DNA of 61,892 nt, taken from positions 1 through 61,892 of the forward strand of contig CAIUTB010000005.1 of the NCBI GenBank assembly GCA_903901975.1, written 5' to 3'. Position numbers and translations under genes: made by a program. The DNA is from an uncultured Bacteroidales bacterium (GTDB lineage: Bacteria > Bacteroidota > Bacteroidia > Bacteroidales > Paludibacteraceae). This document shows positions 44,623 through 52,933 of this stretch, in pieces. Position 1 is the first letter of the stretch. The number at the start of each line of letters is the position of its first letter. Below the pieces are notes generated by a model. That model did no database searches. It worked only from the letters and a program-made list of their open reading frames with translations, and was not told the origin of the DNA.

Positions 44623-45906
44623 CTAATTATTCGATTTTAATCTTTTTATAAATCCAAAATAAAAAAGACTTCCGGCAATAAGTACTTCCAGAGATTCTGA
44701 GATTATCCATCCCCAAGCAGCTCCGTACATTCCCAACAAAGGGATAGAGAACAAATTAAATAAAATACAAAAAATTCCAAGCGATGCGCCAATCCAGGGG
44801 GCAAATCGTTGAATGCCTGCACCATAAAGTCCCAGAATTGTAAAAAGACTTGCCATTATAACAAGAAATGGCAATACAGAAAATAACTTAAGCAAATTAA
44901 GTGATGGAACAAACTCACTACCAAGTAAAAACTTAACTAAAATGGGTGAAACAATGAAAGTTGCTAATGAAATAACTATCGAAATTAATGCAAGATTCAA
45001 GATTGTTTTCTTAAAATAAATAAGTCCAATCTCTTTCGATTCAGCAAATTTTCTGCTGATAGTCGGAAAAATAGCCATATTAATAGGTGTACTTGTAATC
45101 ATAAGAATTGCCATTATTATTTTAAAAGCCCCTGAATAATACCCAATTTCTTTATCTGAAACATAAAATCCCAACATGGTCATATTCGTAATTGTATAGC
45201 CACTAACGAACAAATTGTTTAAAAAGATAGGAAAGCTTCTTGAAAATAGTTTTTTGTACAGTAACTTATCAGCTTTTACTAACTTTAATTCAAAATGTTT
45301 AATAACATATATTAATGCTCCAATGCCACAACCAATGTAGGAAATCGTCGTCAATAATGGATAATACAGATAATCAGAAGCTGATTTTACAAATAAAACA
45401 GTCAGGATTAATCCTAATCCTTTAATTAATACATTAAAAATTGCCATTTTCCCCATTTCTTCCATTCCCTGAAAAAACCACGTTGGAAAAATAACAATTC
45501 CGACATTCATCAGAAAAACAAACAGATATAAAGTGAAATCGGAGTTTACTTTTGAAAATGTGAAGTACAAAATTACTAAACCTACAAATGTGAGTAAAAG
45601 TAAAACTGCTTTTTGTTTTATTACACTCCAGAATATTTGATTTATGGCAGATTTATTCCCTTTATTTACTGCTATTTCACGGGTTGCCGAATATTCAAAT
45701 CCAAAATTAATGATTAAAGTAAAATAAGCTATTATATTTTGTGCATATGTAATTTTTCCAAATATATCAGCTCCAAGTACCCTTACAATGTATGGAATTA
45801 TCAGAAGTGGTATCAAATAATTCGCAAACTGAAGCACTCCAAGCCAGGTCATATTCTTTAGCACCTGACGGTTGGATTTTATGCTTGATGTAATATTTCT
45901 AATCAT
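44623..45906 (-). CDS. Polysaccharide flippase, Wzx-like
   Basis: This 427-residue MATE/MOP-type protein has 12 or so membrane helices. The N-terminal motif NYLIPLLIIPYIVRVLGADIFG is a hallmark of O-unit flippases (short form: PYIxRxLG). It should carry lipid-linked repeat units across the inner membrane. It lies between the large membrane protein and the polymerase gene, with only a few bases between them. Confidence 0.88.
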   Translation of the reverse strand: MIRNITSSIKSNRQVLKNMTWLGVLQFANYLIPLLIIPYIVRVLGADIFGKITYAQNIIAYFTLIINFGFEYSATREIAVNKGNKSAINQIFWSVIKQKAVLLLLTFVGLVILYFTFSKVNSDFTLYLFVFLMNVGIVIFPTWFFQGMEEMGKMAIFNVLIKGLGLILTVLFVKSASDYLYYPLLTTISYIGCGIGALIYVIKHFELKLVKADKLLYKKLFSRSFPIFLNNLFVSGYTITNMTMLGFYVSDKEIGYYSGAFKIIMAILMITSTPINMAIFPTISRKFAESKEIGLIYFKKTILNLALISIVISLATFIVSPILVKFLLGSEFVPSLNLLKLFSVLPFLVIMASLFTILGLYGAGIQRFAPWIGASLGIFCILFNLFSIPLLGMYGAAWGWIISESLEVLIAGSLFYFGFIKRLKSNN

Positions 45907-45914
45907 TATTACAA

Positions 45915-47891
45915 TCAGCGAATAGGAATGAAAATTTGATTATTTCGTTTTACTCTTATTGAAATATTCGCCATTGGAATAGCTTGTTCTTTACCCCAAT
46001 TTCGATATATTAACCATGGTTTTTCAATATCTTTCTCAACTAATTTTGAAATTTTAATTTCCCTATTTCCAAAAATTTGTTGATGAATAGCAATGATTTC
46101 GGGATGTGCCTGATCAAGCAAAATTACAAACGCACTCATTGGAGCTTTAATCTCAGTAGCGGGATGAATAATAATCTGTACAGAGTCACCCTTTTGTATG
46201 CTTTTCTCTGGAAAAAATGCTTTTTCTTTATAAATGGTTTCCTGTTTTGAAATTGGTAAAATTGATTCGGAATTATATTCACTGAAAAAAGAATTTAAGT
46301 TATTTTTTTTCTTTAGATAAACTTGATAACTCCCTATTTTGTAAGAGTCAAATTCATTTAGATTATACCCTAGTGTGAAAATAATTGAATCACCTTTTTC
46401 TCTGAGTAATGGAAATATAACTAATGCTTCTGCAGACTTTTTGTCGACTAAATGAGAAAAGTTCATCTCTTCGCCACCCATTGTCCATGAAAAATCATGA
46501 ATTAGAAGTTGACCGAAAGCATCAGGATTTATTGGCATAACAGGAAGTGTATATATTTTATTTATACCAACTGTTCCATTTAAGAATCTTCTAAATGAAA
46601 TAGTCCTTTCAAAATCAGTTATTGGATCGGCTATAAAAACTATTGTTTGACTTGGACGGATATTTTCAGAAATCAATGACAAAACTGTATTTACCTCTTT
46701 TCCTTCGTTGGTAAACAAGGTTGCTTCTTTTGATAGACTAAAAATCTTTGGAATTATCAAAAAAGCTATTAGTATTACTTCGGCTTTGAAAAAAGCGGTT
46801 GAGATTTTTTTTGAAAATTTCAGTTCTATGAGCTCCTTTATGTTTTTTAGCGAATAGGCCAACATCAAAGCCCATGCCAACATACCGGGAAGAAAATAAC
46901 GTTCAAATATACCTGATTTAGCATATAAAACTGCTTGTGGTAAAGCAATGAGTAAAGCAATTGTAAAAATCAGTGTATGTACAATTAAACGCTTCTTCGT
47001 ACTTCTTTCACCCCATATAATCGTAGAAATAATTGATAGGCAAAAAATAGCAATACCGGCAATTCCAATTCCACCTTGTGTAAATAGTTTGCCAAAAGTA
47101 GTTATATATAACATTGGATTTACACCTTTTATCCCAGCATAACCTAGATTCTCAGTGTTTACTTTTGTTAGTATAAAATATATTGAAGTGGAAAATAAAA
47201 TCGCAAAAACACAAAATTCAATGTAATATTTTTTTATAATTTCTAAAAAACTATTAGATTTCGAATTTGATTTTACTAGAGCGATATAAGTTAAAATAAT
47301 TGCAGGGGTTAATAGTAAAAAACTTTCTTTGCATAAGATTGTTAACATCCCACTAATGCAAAATAGTACACGGAACATTGTATTTCTCTTCTCAGTCTTT
47401 ATGGAGTAAATCATAAAGACCAACGTAAGAGATAAATACCACATACCTATGCTTTCATTAGGACCTAAACGCCACCAAATCACAGTTTGATCTCCAATTA
47501 ACGCAATCATAGGAAATATGATTGATTCAAATATACGGAAATTTAATTTTCTAAGGAAAAGAAATAGAAAGAATGCAATAAAGATATGAAGAATAGCATG
47601 AAAGAGTGAAATTGAGAAAAAGTTCCCTTGAAATAAAGAATAAACAATTACATTATCAATCATATACATTGGACGGAAACGCCCTCCAAGGTCATTATTG
47701 ACCCATTTAGAAATAACTTGAATTATATTTCCATTCGCATCGGATAAATCTTTGTTAATCTGAACTACTTCATGATTATCGACAAAATGAAATCCTGAAG
47801 GGATTGTTCCGTGAAGAAAAAGAAATGTTATTATTAAAAACGCAATTGAAAAAAAAATAATGAATCTCAATTTTAATTCTTTATTATCCAT
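45915..47891 (-). CDS. Large membrane protein, possibly a GT-C glycosyltransferase
   Basis: I do not recognise this 658-residue protein with certainty. It has an N-terminal helix, an outside loop with HFVDNHEV, about ten further membrane segments up to residue 400, then a soluble C-terminal domain of about 250 residues. This plan resembles GT-C glycosyltransferases of the PMT/ArnT type, which use lipid-linked sugars outside. The acidic pair in the first outside loop (VDNHE, about residue 38) would suit such a role. It may decorate the glycan with the sugar carried by the GtrB/GtrA-like proteins upstream. Confidence 0.7.
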   Translation of the reverse strand: MDNKELKLRFIIFFSIAFLIITFLFLHGTIPSGFHFVDNHEVVQINKDLSDANGNIIQVISKWVNNDLGGRFRPMYMIDNVIVYSLFQGNFFSISLFHAILHIFIAFFLFLFLRKLNFRIFESIIFPMIALIGDQTVIWWRLGPNESIGMWYLSLTLVFMIYSIKTEKRNTMFRVLFCISGMLTILCKESFLLLTPAIILTYIALVKSNSKSNSFLEIIKKYYIEFCVFAILFSTSIYFILTKVNTENLGYAGIKGVNPMLYITTFGKLFTQGGIGIAGIAIFCLSIISTIIWGERSTKKRLIVHTLIFTIALLIALPQAVLYAKSGIFERYFLPGMLAWALMLAYSLKNIKELIELKFSKKISTAFFKAEVILIAFLIIPKIFSLSKEATLFTNEGKEVNTVLSLISENIRPSQTIVFIADPITDFERTISFRRFLNGTVGINKIYTLPVMPINPDAFGQLLIHDFSWTMGGEEMNFSHLVDKKSAEALVIFPLLREKGDSIIFTLGYNLNEFDSYKIGSYQVYLKKKNNLNSFFSEYNSESILPISKQETIYKEKAFFPEKSIQKGDSVQIIIHPATEIKAPMSAFVILLDQAHPEIIAIHQQIFGNREIKISKLVEKDIEKPWLIYRNWGKEQAIPMANISIRVKRNNQIFIPIR

Positions 47892-47940
47892 AATATTTAA
47901 AATAGTTTGATGATTAATATTTAATGTAGTGATTTTATAA

Positions 47941-48879
47941 TCAGAAATTCTCTTTTTTACTTACAATGTATTCTGGCCTATCTTTTATTTCATCAAAAAG
48001 AATTCCAATATACTGCCCCAAAACCCCAACCGTAAGAAGCTGTACACCGCCAAAGAAAACAATCAATAGAATAATTGAACTCCAACCTGAAAGAGCATGT
48101 GTAAAACCAAATAATTTCCCTGCTACAGCATAAACAGCATAAAATACACCTATTAATACTGATGTAAAACCCAATCCAGTAGCCAGTTTTAATGGTTTTT
48201 TAGAAAAGTAAAGCATGGCAGTAGATGCAAATTGTATCATTTTGCTTAACGGATATTTCGTTTCTCCTGCAAAGCGGGGATTTCTTTTATATTTGTATGG
48301 TACCTGAACAAATCCAACCCAACTAATTATGCCACGAATATATTTTCCCTTTTCGCGAAATTTTTTGAATTCATTCATAACTTGTCTATCAATCAAACGG
48401 AAATCTCCAGTATCGAGCGGAAAATTTACCTCGGATAGATAATTCATTGTACGATAAAAAACTCTAGCTGTAAGTTTCTTGAATATACTTTCTCCTTTTC
48501 GTTCATCCCTTACACAATATACCACGTTAGCTTTATCGCGGTTCTTTGTATCAATTATATCAGGAATTAATTCAGGAGGATCTTGCAAATCCGCATCAAT
48601 TATTAATGCAAGATCACTATTACAATAATTGATACCTGCTGTAACAGCTGCTTGATGACCAAAATTTCTGGAAAAATGCAATACTTTAACATTCGTACTA
48701 TTTGAAGCAATTTTGCTAAGCATTTCAGCTGTAGAATCTTTACTTCCATCATTGATAAAAATGATTTCTGTTTGGATTGTGGTCATTTTATCAATGACAT
48801 TTTTCAATTGACTATAAGATTCATTGATAACTGCCTCTTCATTGTAACAAGGAACAATAATACTCAGAGTTTCCTTCAT
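47941..48879 (-). CDS. Membrane-anchored GT2 transferase, GtrB/DPM1-like
   Basis: This 312-residue protein moves a sugar onto undecaprenyl phosphate at the cytoplasmic face. It has LSIIVPCYNEEAVI, FINDGSKDST, DADLQDPPELIP (donor site) and the TGDFRLIDRQ and RNPRFAGETKYPL motifs typical of GtrB/ArnC/DPM1. Two membrane helices follow at the C-terminus. It overlaps the GtrA-like gene by four bases. Confidence 0.92.
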   Translation of the reverse strand: MKETLSIIVPCYNEEAVINESYSQLKNVIDKMTTIQTEIIFINDGSKDSTAEMLSKIASNSTNVKVLHFSRNFGHQAAVTAGINYCNSDLALIIDADLQDPPELIPDIIDTKNRDKANVVYCVRDERKGESIFKKLTARVFYRTMNYLSEVNFPLDTGDFRLIDRQVMNEFKKFREKGKYIRGIISWVGFVQVPYKYKRNPRFAGETKYPLSKMIQFASTAMLYFSKKPLKLATGLGFTSVLIGVFYAVYAVAGKLFGFTHALSGWSSIILLIVFFGGVQLLTVGVLGQYIGILFDEIKDRPEYIVSKKENF

Positions 48880-49298
48880 AATACTATTTTTTTAGATCGA
48901 AAAGTAAAATTTTTATTTAAAAAATATTGGATAAATGCAACTAGCAATATTGAAATAAATTTTGCTAACATATTTTCTATTCCTAAAATATCAATGAATA
49001 ATACTAAAAGTCCTGTACTAATCACCATTCCACCAAGGGCTATAAGATAAAATCTAAAGAAGCGATTCAGTTTTTTATCTGTCATCTTAAATGTGAAATA
49101 ACTATTTAACACGAAGTTATGAATCACAGCTAAACTTGAACTAATTATATTCGAAAAGACATAATTTATATTAAGTTTTTTGTTCATAATATAAAATACT
49201 CCCATATCCACTAGCAAGCCTAATACACCAACGATTCCATATTTGACAAATGGAATAAAGTCTGATTCAATTAATTTTGAAAAGTATTTATTTGCCAT
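48876..49298 (-). CDS. GtrA-family membrane protein
   Basis: This 140-residue protein has four membrane helices and the family pattern KYGIVGVLGLLVDMGVFY and FVLNSYFTF (usually F-x-x-NRxWTF). GtrA proteins are proposed to flip undecaprenyl-phosphate sugars. It is the first gene of the glycan cluster and is coupled to the GtrB-like gene. Confidence 0.9.
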   Translation of the reverse strand: MANKYFSKLIESDFIPFVKYGIVGVLGLLVDMGVFYIMNKKLNINYVFSNIISSSLAVIHNFVLNSYFTFKMTDKKLNRFFRFYLIALGGMVISTGLLVLFIDILGIENMLAKFISILLVAFIQYFLNKNFTFRSKKIVL

Positions 49299-49354
49299 AA
49301 ATAAGAGAATAAAAGTTCGGCTAAATATTTATATAAAAAGTATTTGGCTAATTT

Positions 49355-49645
49355 TCACTCATATTTCTCCATTTTGTCATCAATGCTCACATCCTTGCTT
49401 GAGCTTTGAATCTTTACATAAGTCATCAAACTATCTGCACCGGCTTCATAGCAGGCTTCCTGAGCTTGTTTCACCACATTCATAATCTCTTCATAACTTC
49501 CTTCCATTACGGTTTCGAACGGAGTTACCTTATAGCGTAAACCAGATGAAGCTATTACTTCAATGGCTTTATCGACCAATAAATAAGGGTGAATTGTTTT
49601 GGATGTTGGAAGTATCTGGAGGGCAATGTTGACAATATTTTCCAT
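49355..49645 (-). CDS. Thiamine-binding protein of the MTH1187/DUF77 family
   Basis: This 96-residue protein has the ferredoxin-like fold pattern of the family: VNIALQILPTS, then KAIEVIASSGLRYKVTPFETVMEGSYEEIM, and LMTYVKIQSS. Members bind thiamine or act in thiamine-related transport. No thiamine gene is nearby, so its role here is unproven. It marks the upstream edge of the glycan cluster. Confidence 0.85.
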   Translation of the reverse strand: MENIVNIALQILPTSKTIHPYLLVDKAIEVIASSGLRYKVTPFETVMEGSYEEIMNVVKQAQEACYEAGADSLMTYVKIQSSSKDVSIDDKMEKYE

Positions 49646-49756
49646 AGTTAATTGTTATGAATATCGTATTAAATAATATAAACGCCTTTTCTCACTAAAA
49701 ATTGTGTAATAAGTTGTTTTTATTTAAAAAATGTAATTCAATTTTCTGTTAATAAA

Positions 49757-49780
49757 AAACCCGAAATTTCTTTCGGGTTT
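49757..49780 (-). terminator. Terminator after rpsP
   Basis: AAACCCGAAA (49757-49766) pairs with TTTCGGGTTT (49771-49780), followed on the minus strand by a T-rich stretch. Confidence 0.85.
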
Positions 49781-49810
49781 CTATATATTTTGGTCACAAA
49801 AGTTCGATTT

Positions 49811-50542
49811 TTATTCAGCAACTTCTTCGACAACTTCCGTAGAAGCAACTTCTTCGACAACTGCAGTTACAGGAACTTCCTCAACAACTTCAGATACGGC
49901 AACTTCTTCAACAACTTCAGCTACGACAGCTTCTTCAACAACTTCAGCTACGGCAACTTCTTCAGCTACGACAACTTCTTCAGCTACGACAGCTTCTTCA
50001 ACAGAAACAACTTCTGATACTGGCTCTGCGACTTCTTCTGGGGTTTCTTCGACAACAGGAGCTGGTATAGCAGCAGCAATAGCATCAGCTTTTTTCTGAG
50101 CCTGTTCAGCAGCTTTTGCTTTGTTTACCTCAGCTTCAGCTTTTTGACGTGCTTTTAAGTCAGCTTGCTTTTGAGCAGCTAATTGTTCTTTTGTTTTTAC
50201 AGTATTCGATTCTTTGCCTGCTTTCCAAGCTTCGAAGCGTTTATCTGCTTCTTCTACATCAAATGCACCTTTTTTTGCTCCTTCAAGTAAATGTTTTTTC
50301 AATAAAACACCTTCTGCTGAAAGAATGTTACGAGTGGTGTCAGTAGGCTGAGCACCTGTTGTTAACCAATACAAGGCACGTTCGAATTTTAAATCGATAG
50401 TAGCAGGATTGGTGTTTGGGTTGTACGAACCGATACGTTCGATGAATTTGCCATCGCGTGGCGCTTTGCTGTCAGCAATCACAATATGATAGTAAGCATA
50501 TCCCTTACGACCGTGACGTTGCAATCTAATTTTTGTTGGCAT
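49811..50542 (-). CDS. rpsP: 30S ribosomal protein S16 with a long repetitive C-terminal tail
   Basis: The first 85 residues are a normal S16 ([42 protein letters not shown], split: start [14 protein letters not shown], then [12 protein letters not shown]). The longer frame to 50617 adds residues with no S16 likeness, and MPTK at 50542 is the family start, giving 243 residues. A Lys/Ala-rich helix (about 120-165) and then a low-complexity tail of Val, Ala and Glu (VVEEVA-type units, about 170-243) follow. S16 is usually 80-90 residues; Bacteroidota forms are longer, but this tail is long. A TACCTTTG box (plus 50595-50602) is the likely -7 element. Confidence 0.93.
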   Translation of the reverse strand: MPTKIRLQRHGRKGYAYYHIVIADSKAPRDGKFIERIGSYNPNTNPATIDLKFERALYWLTTGAQPTDTTRNILSAEGVLLKKHLLEGAKKGAFDVEEADKRFEAWKAGKESNTVKTKEQLAAQKQADLKARQKAEAEVNKAKAAEQAQKKADAIAAAIPAPVVEETPEEVAEPVSEVVSVEEAVVAEEVVVAEEVAVAEVVEEAVVAEVVEEVAVSEVVEEVPVTAVVEEVASTEVVEEVAE

Positions 50543-50737
50543 TTTTTTTATTTTTAAATGATTATACCTGATGCTTTTTCTCGAAAAGCGGATGCAAAGG
50601 TAGAAAAAAAAATTCAATTAATAATTACCAATTATCAATTAATAACTATGTCTCTGAATATAAACACATTGCAATGCAAATTGGAAATTGGAAATTGGAA
50701 ATTCTTGGCAAGCAAAGTGGCAGAGATGAGCGGATAA

Positions 50738-51634
50738 TTATTTACAGAGTACCCAGGCTGTTTCGAAGCGTTTATCGGTTTTGCGGAGATTTTCCATGTA
50801 CTGAATGGCCTCATTCTTATCGGAGAAAGATTCTATGGCAATACGGTAGGTTCTTACAGGCTCTAATACATGAGCATTTTTAAAATCAGCTTCAATCAAC
50901 ACTTTACAGAAATTATCTGCTGAACTTTTAGATGGCAGACTGGCAACAACGACATGAAAATTTCTGACAACTTCCGGTTCAACTTTCTCTGTAAAAGTTT
51001 CATTCGTTGATTCTTCTGCTTGTTTTGTTTCTTCAACCTTCGTTTCTGTTGAATTTTCAAACAAAGCAGGTGCCAGAGTGGCATAATCGGATTGACGAAC
51101 ATCACTGACACGTGTTGTAGTGAGGAATAAACCAATCAACAATAGACCAATTGCAGCATATTTATAAAATCTTCCGGTTGAGATAGTAATACGGATTTCT
51201 TTCTGTTTTTTTGTGGTTTCTAGACCTGGGCTAAGATATAATTCTGTCAATCCAAAGTTTTGTGGCAAAAACTCAGGGATTTTTTCAGGCGTGAAAATGA
51301 TATTTCTCGAGTCATTGTAGCAGAGTGTTCCAAGATTTCCTATTTGAACAGATTCATTGGCCAGAAGTTTTGATTTTATGCTTTCTGACATTTTTTGAAT
51401 AGAATTCATTGCCTGACGGTAACTGATTTCCTCAACACGAGACACTTCAATAGCCAATAATCCGTCGCTGTGTAACATAAGCGGATTGAAGCCAATAATG
51501 GCACATGGAGGTAAAATCAGGTCATTCTGGATTACGGCAGACTGAGGCTGTATAACAAAACCTCCTAATCCCGGAACAACAACATAATCGTGCCGTGCCA
51601 GTAGTTTTTCAATATGTTGACTTAAATTTTCCAC
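50738..51634 (-). CDS. HU-like and SPOR-domain protein
   Basis: The N-terminal 140 residues (IEKLLARHDYVVVPGLGGFV, then NFGLTELYLSP) match the HU-like pair of domains found with SPOR domains in Bacteroidota. One membrane helix lies near residue 165 (YAAIGLLLIGLFLTT). An acidic linker follows, then a C-terminal SPOR domain (FHVVVASLPSKSSADNFC to KRFETAWVLCK) that binds denuded peptidoglycan at division sites. The frame opens at an ATG (51652), but a TATTTTTG box (plus 51639-51646) overlaps that region. GTG at 51634 is therefore the likelier start, with almost no leader. Confidence 0.85.
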   Translation of the reverse strand: MENLSQHIEKLLARHDYVVVPGLGGFVIQPQSAVIQNDLILPPCAIIGFNPLMLHSDGLLAIEVSRVEEISYRQAMNSIQKMSESIKSKLLANESVQIGNLGTLCYNDSRNIIFTPEKIPEFLPQNFGLTELYLSPGLETTKKQKEIRITISTGRFYKYAAIGLLLIGLFLTTTRVSDVRQSDYATLAPALFENSTETKVEETKQAEESTNETFTEKVEPEVVRNFHVVVASLPSKSSADNFCKVLIEADFKNAHVLEPVRTYRIAIESFSDKNEAIQYMENLRKTDKRFETAWVLCK

Positions 51635-51696
51635 TCTGCAAAAATATAGCAAACAGATTAGAATGAAATTTTTTCGGACAAAAAGTTTTCAACAAG

Positions 51697-51727
51697 TTGT
51701 TAGACATCAAAATTCGATGTATCTTTG
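51697..51727 (+). promoter_or_regulatory. Bacteroidota-type promoter for rfbB
   Basis: TTG at 51697-51699, 20 bases, then TATCTTTG at 51720-51727. It precedes the start at 51748 by 20 bases and rules out any start near 51697. Confidence 0.75.
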
Positions 51728-51747
51728 TGCTACTAAAATTAATTTTA

Positions 51748-52809
51748 ATGATGAAAAAAACAATCTTAATTACCGGAGGTGCTGGTTTTATCGGTTCGCA
51801 TGTAGTGCGGTTATTTGTAACAAAATACCCTGATTATCAAATCGTAAACTTAGATGCATTGACTTATGCAGGAAATTTGGAAAATCTGAAAGATGTGGCG
51901 AAAGCTCCAAATTATAAATTTGTAAAGGGCGACATTACCGACGAAAAGTTTATCACGGAATTATTTTCAACGATTCAATTTGATGGAGTTGTACATTTAG
52001 CTGCCGAATCGCATGTTGACCGTTCGATAACTGATCCGTTTGCCTTTATCAGAACCAATGTTTTTGGTACATGTATCCTGTTGAATGCTGCTAAAGAAAG
52101 CTGGAAAGGCAATATGGAAGGCAAACGTTTTTACCATGTTTCGACCGACGAAGTGTATGGTGCTTTGGAATTTGACGGAACTTTCTTTACCGAAGAAACC
52201 AGTTATGATCCACACTCACCTTATTCGGCAAGCAAAGCTTCTTCCGATCATTTTGTACGGGCTTTTCATGACACGTATGGTTTGCCGGTTGTAATTTCGA
52301 ATTGTTCGAATAATTATGGAGCGAATCATTTCCCTGAAAAGCTGATTCCTCTCTCAATCAATAACATCAAAAATAGTCGTCCGATTCCTATTTATGGAAA
52401 AGGTGAAAATGTACGTGACTGGTTGTTTGTAAACGATCATGCCCGGGCAATCGATACCATTTTCCACAACGGAAACAATGGCGAAACCTATAATATTGGC
52501 GGAAATAACGAATGGTCTAATATCGATTTGATAAAGGCATTGTGCAAGATTATGGATAAAAAACTAGGTCGCACTGAGGGCGAATCGGCAAAGTTGATTA
52601 CATTCGTAAAAGACCGTGCCGGACACGATTTACGGTATGCTATTGACTCTACTAAACTTCAACGTGAACTGGGCTGGAAACCTTCACTTCAATTTGAAGA
52701 AGGACTTGAAAAAACAGTTGACTGGTATATGCAGAATCAGGAATGGATGGACAATATCATCAACGGTGATTACAAAAACTATTACGAAAAACAATATTCG
52801 GAGCGTTAG
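51748..52809 (+). CDS. rfbB: dTDP-glucose 4,6-dehydratase
   Basis: This SDR enzyme makes dTDP-4-keto-6-deoxyglucose, the precursor of rhamnose and other deoxysugars. It has the NAD motif ITGGAGFIGSHV, the catalytic STDEVYGAL and the YSASK motif (Y-x-x-x-K). The frame runs back to a TTG at 51697, but that TTG is the -33 box; MMKKTILITGG at 51748 is the natural start and gives 353 residues. rfbA, rfbC and rfbD are not nearby. It may supply the glycan cluster about 2.5 kb away. Confidence 0.93.
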   Translation: MMKKTILITGGAGFIGSHVVRLFVTKYPDYQIVNLDALTYAGNLENLKDVAKAPNYKFVKGDITDEKFITELFSTIQFDGVVHLAAESHVDRSITDPFAFIRTNVFGTCILLNAAKESWKGNMEGKRFYHVSTDEVYGALEFDGTFFTEETSYDPHSPYSASKASSDHFVRAFHDTYGLPVVISNCSNNYGANHFPEKLIPLSINNIKNSRPIPIYGKGENVRDWLFVNDHARAIDTIFHNGNNGETYNIGGNNEWSNIDLIKALCKIMDKKLGRTEGESAKLITFVKDRAGHDLRYAIDSTKLQRELGWKPSLQFEEGLEKTVDWYMQNQEWMDNIINGDYKNYYEKQYSER

Positions 52810-52813
52810 AAGA

Positions 52814-52930
52814 AGCCCCCTAAATCCCCCACAGGGTGACTTTTGAAAAAAAAGAAGTTATTCTGTTAAATGAATGACTTCTTTTTTTTGTGTACTCAAC
52901 AAAGTCCCCCTGTGGGGGATTTAGGGGGCT
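52814..52930. terminator. Bidirectional terminator framed by inverted dispersed-repeat arms
   Basis: Outer arms (52814-52844, GCCCCCTAAATCCCCCACAGG; 52901-52930, GTCCCCCTGTGGGGGATTTA) are inverted repeat copies. Between them an A-run plus GAAGT (52846-52858) pairs with ACTTC plus a T-run (52877-52889). It lies between convergent rfbB and the permease gene, with the same layout as 39477-39587. Confidence 0.8.
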
Positions 52931-52933
52931 TAT

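Noticed and set aside
49805-50010. Possible CRISPR-like array in the repetitive rpsP region
   Set aside because: The repeats have no spacers of constant length and are in frame codons for Val, Glu and Ala; they encode the S16 tail.
49790-50017. Plus-strand frame rich in Asn and Phe
   Set aside because: It is the antisense reading of the repetitive rpsP tail.
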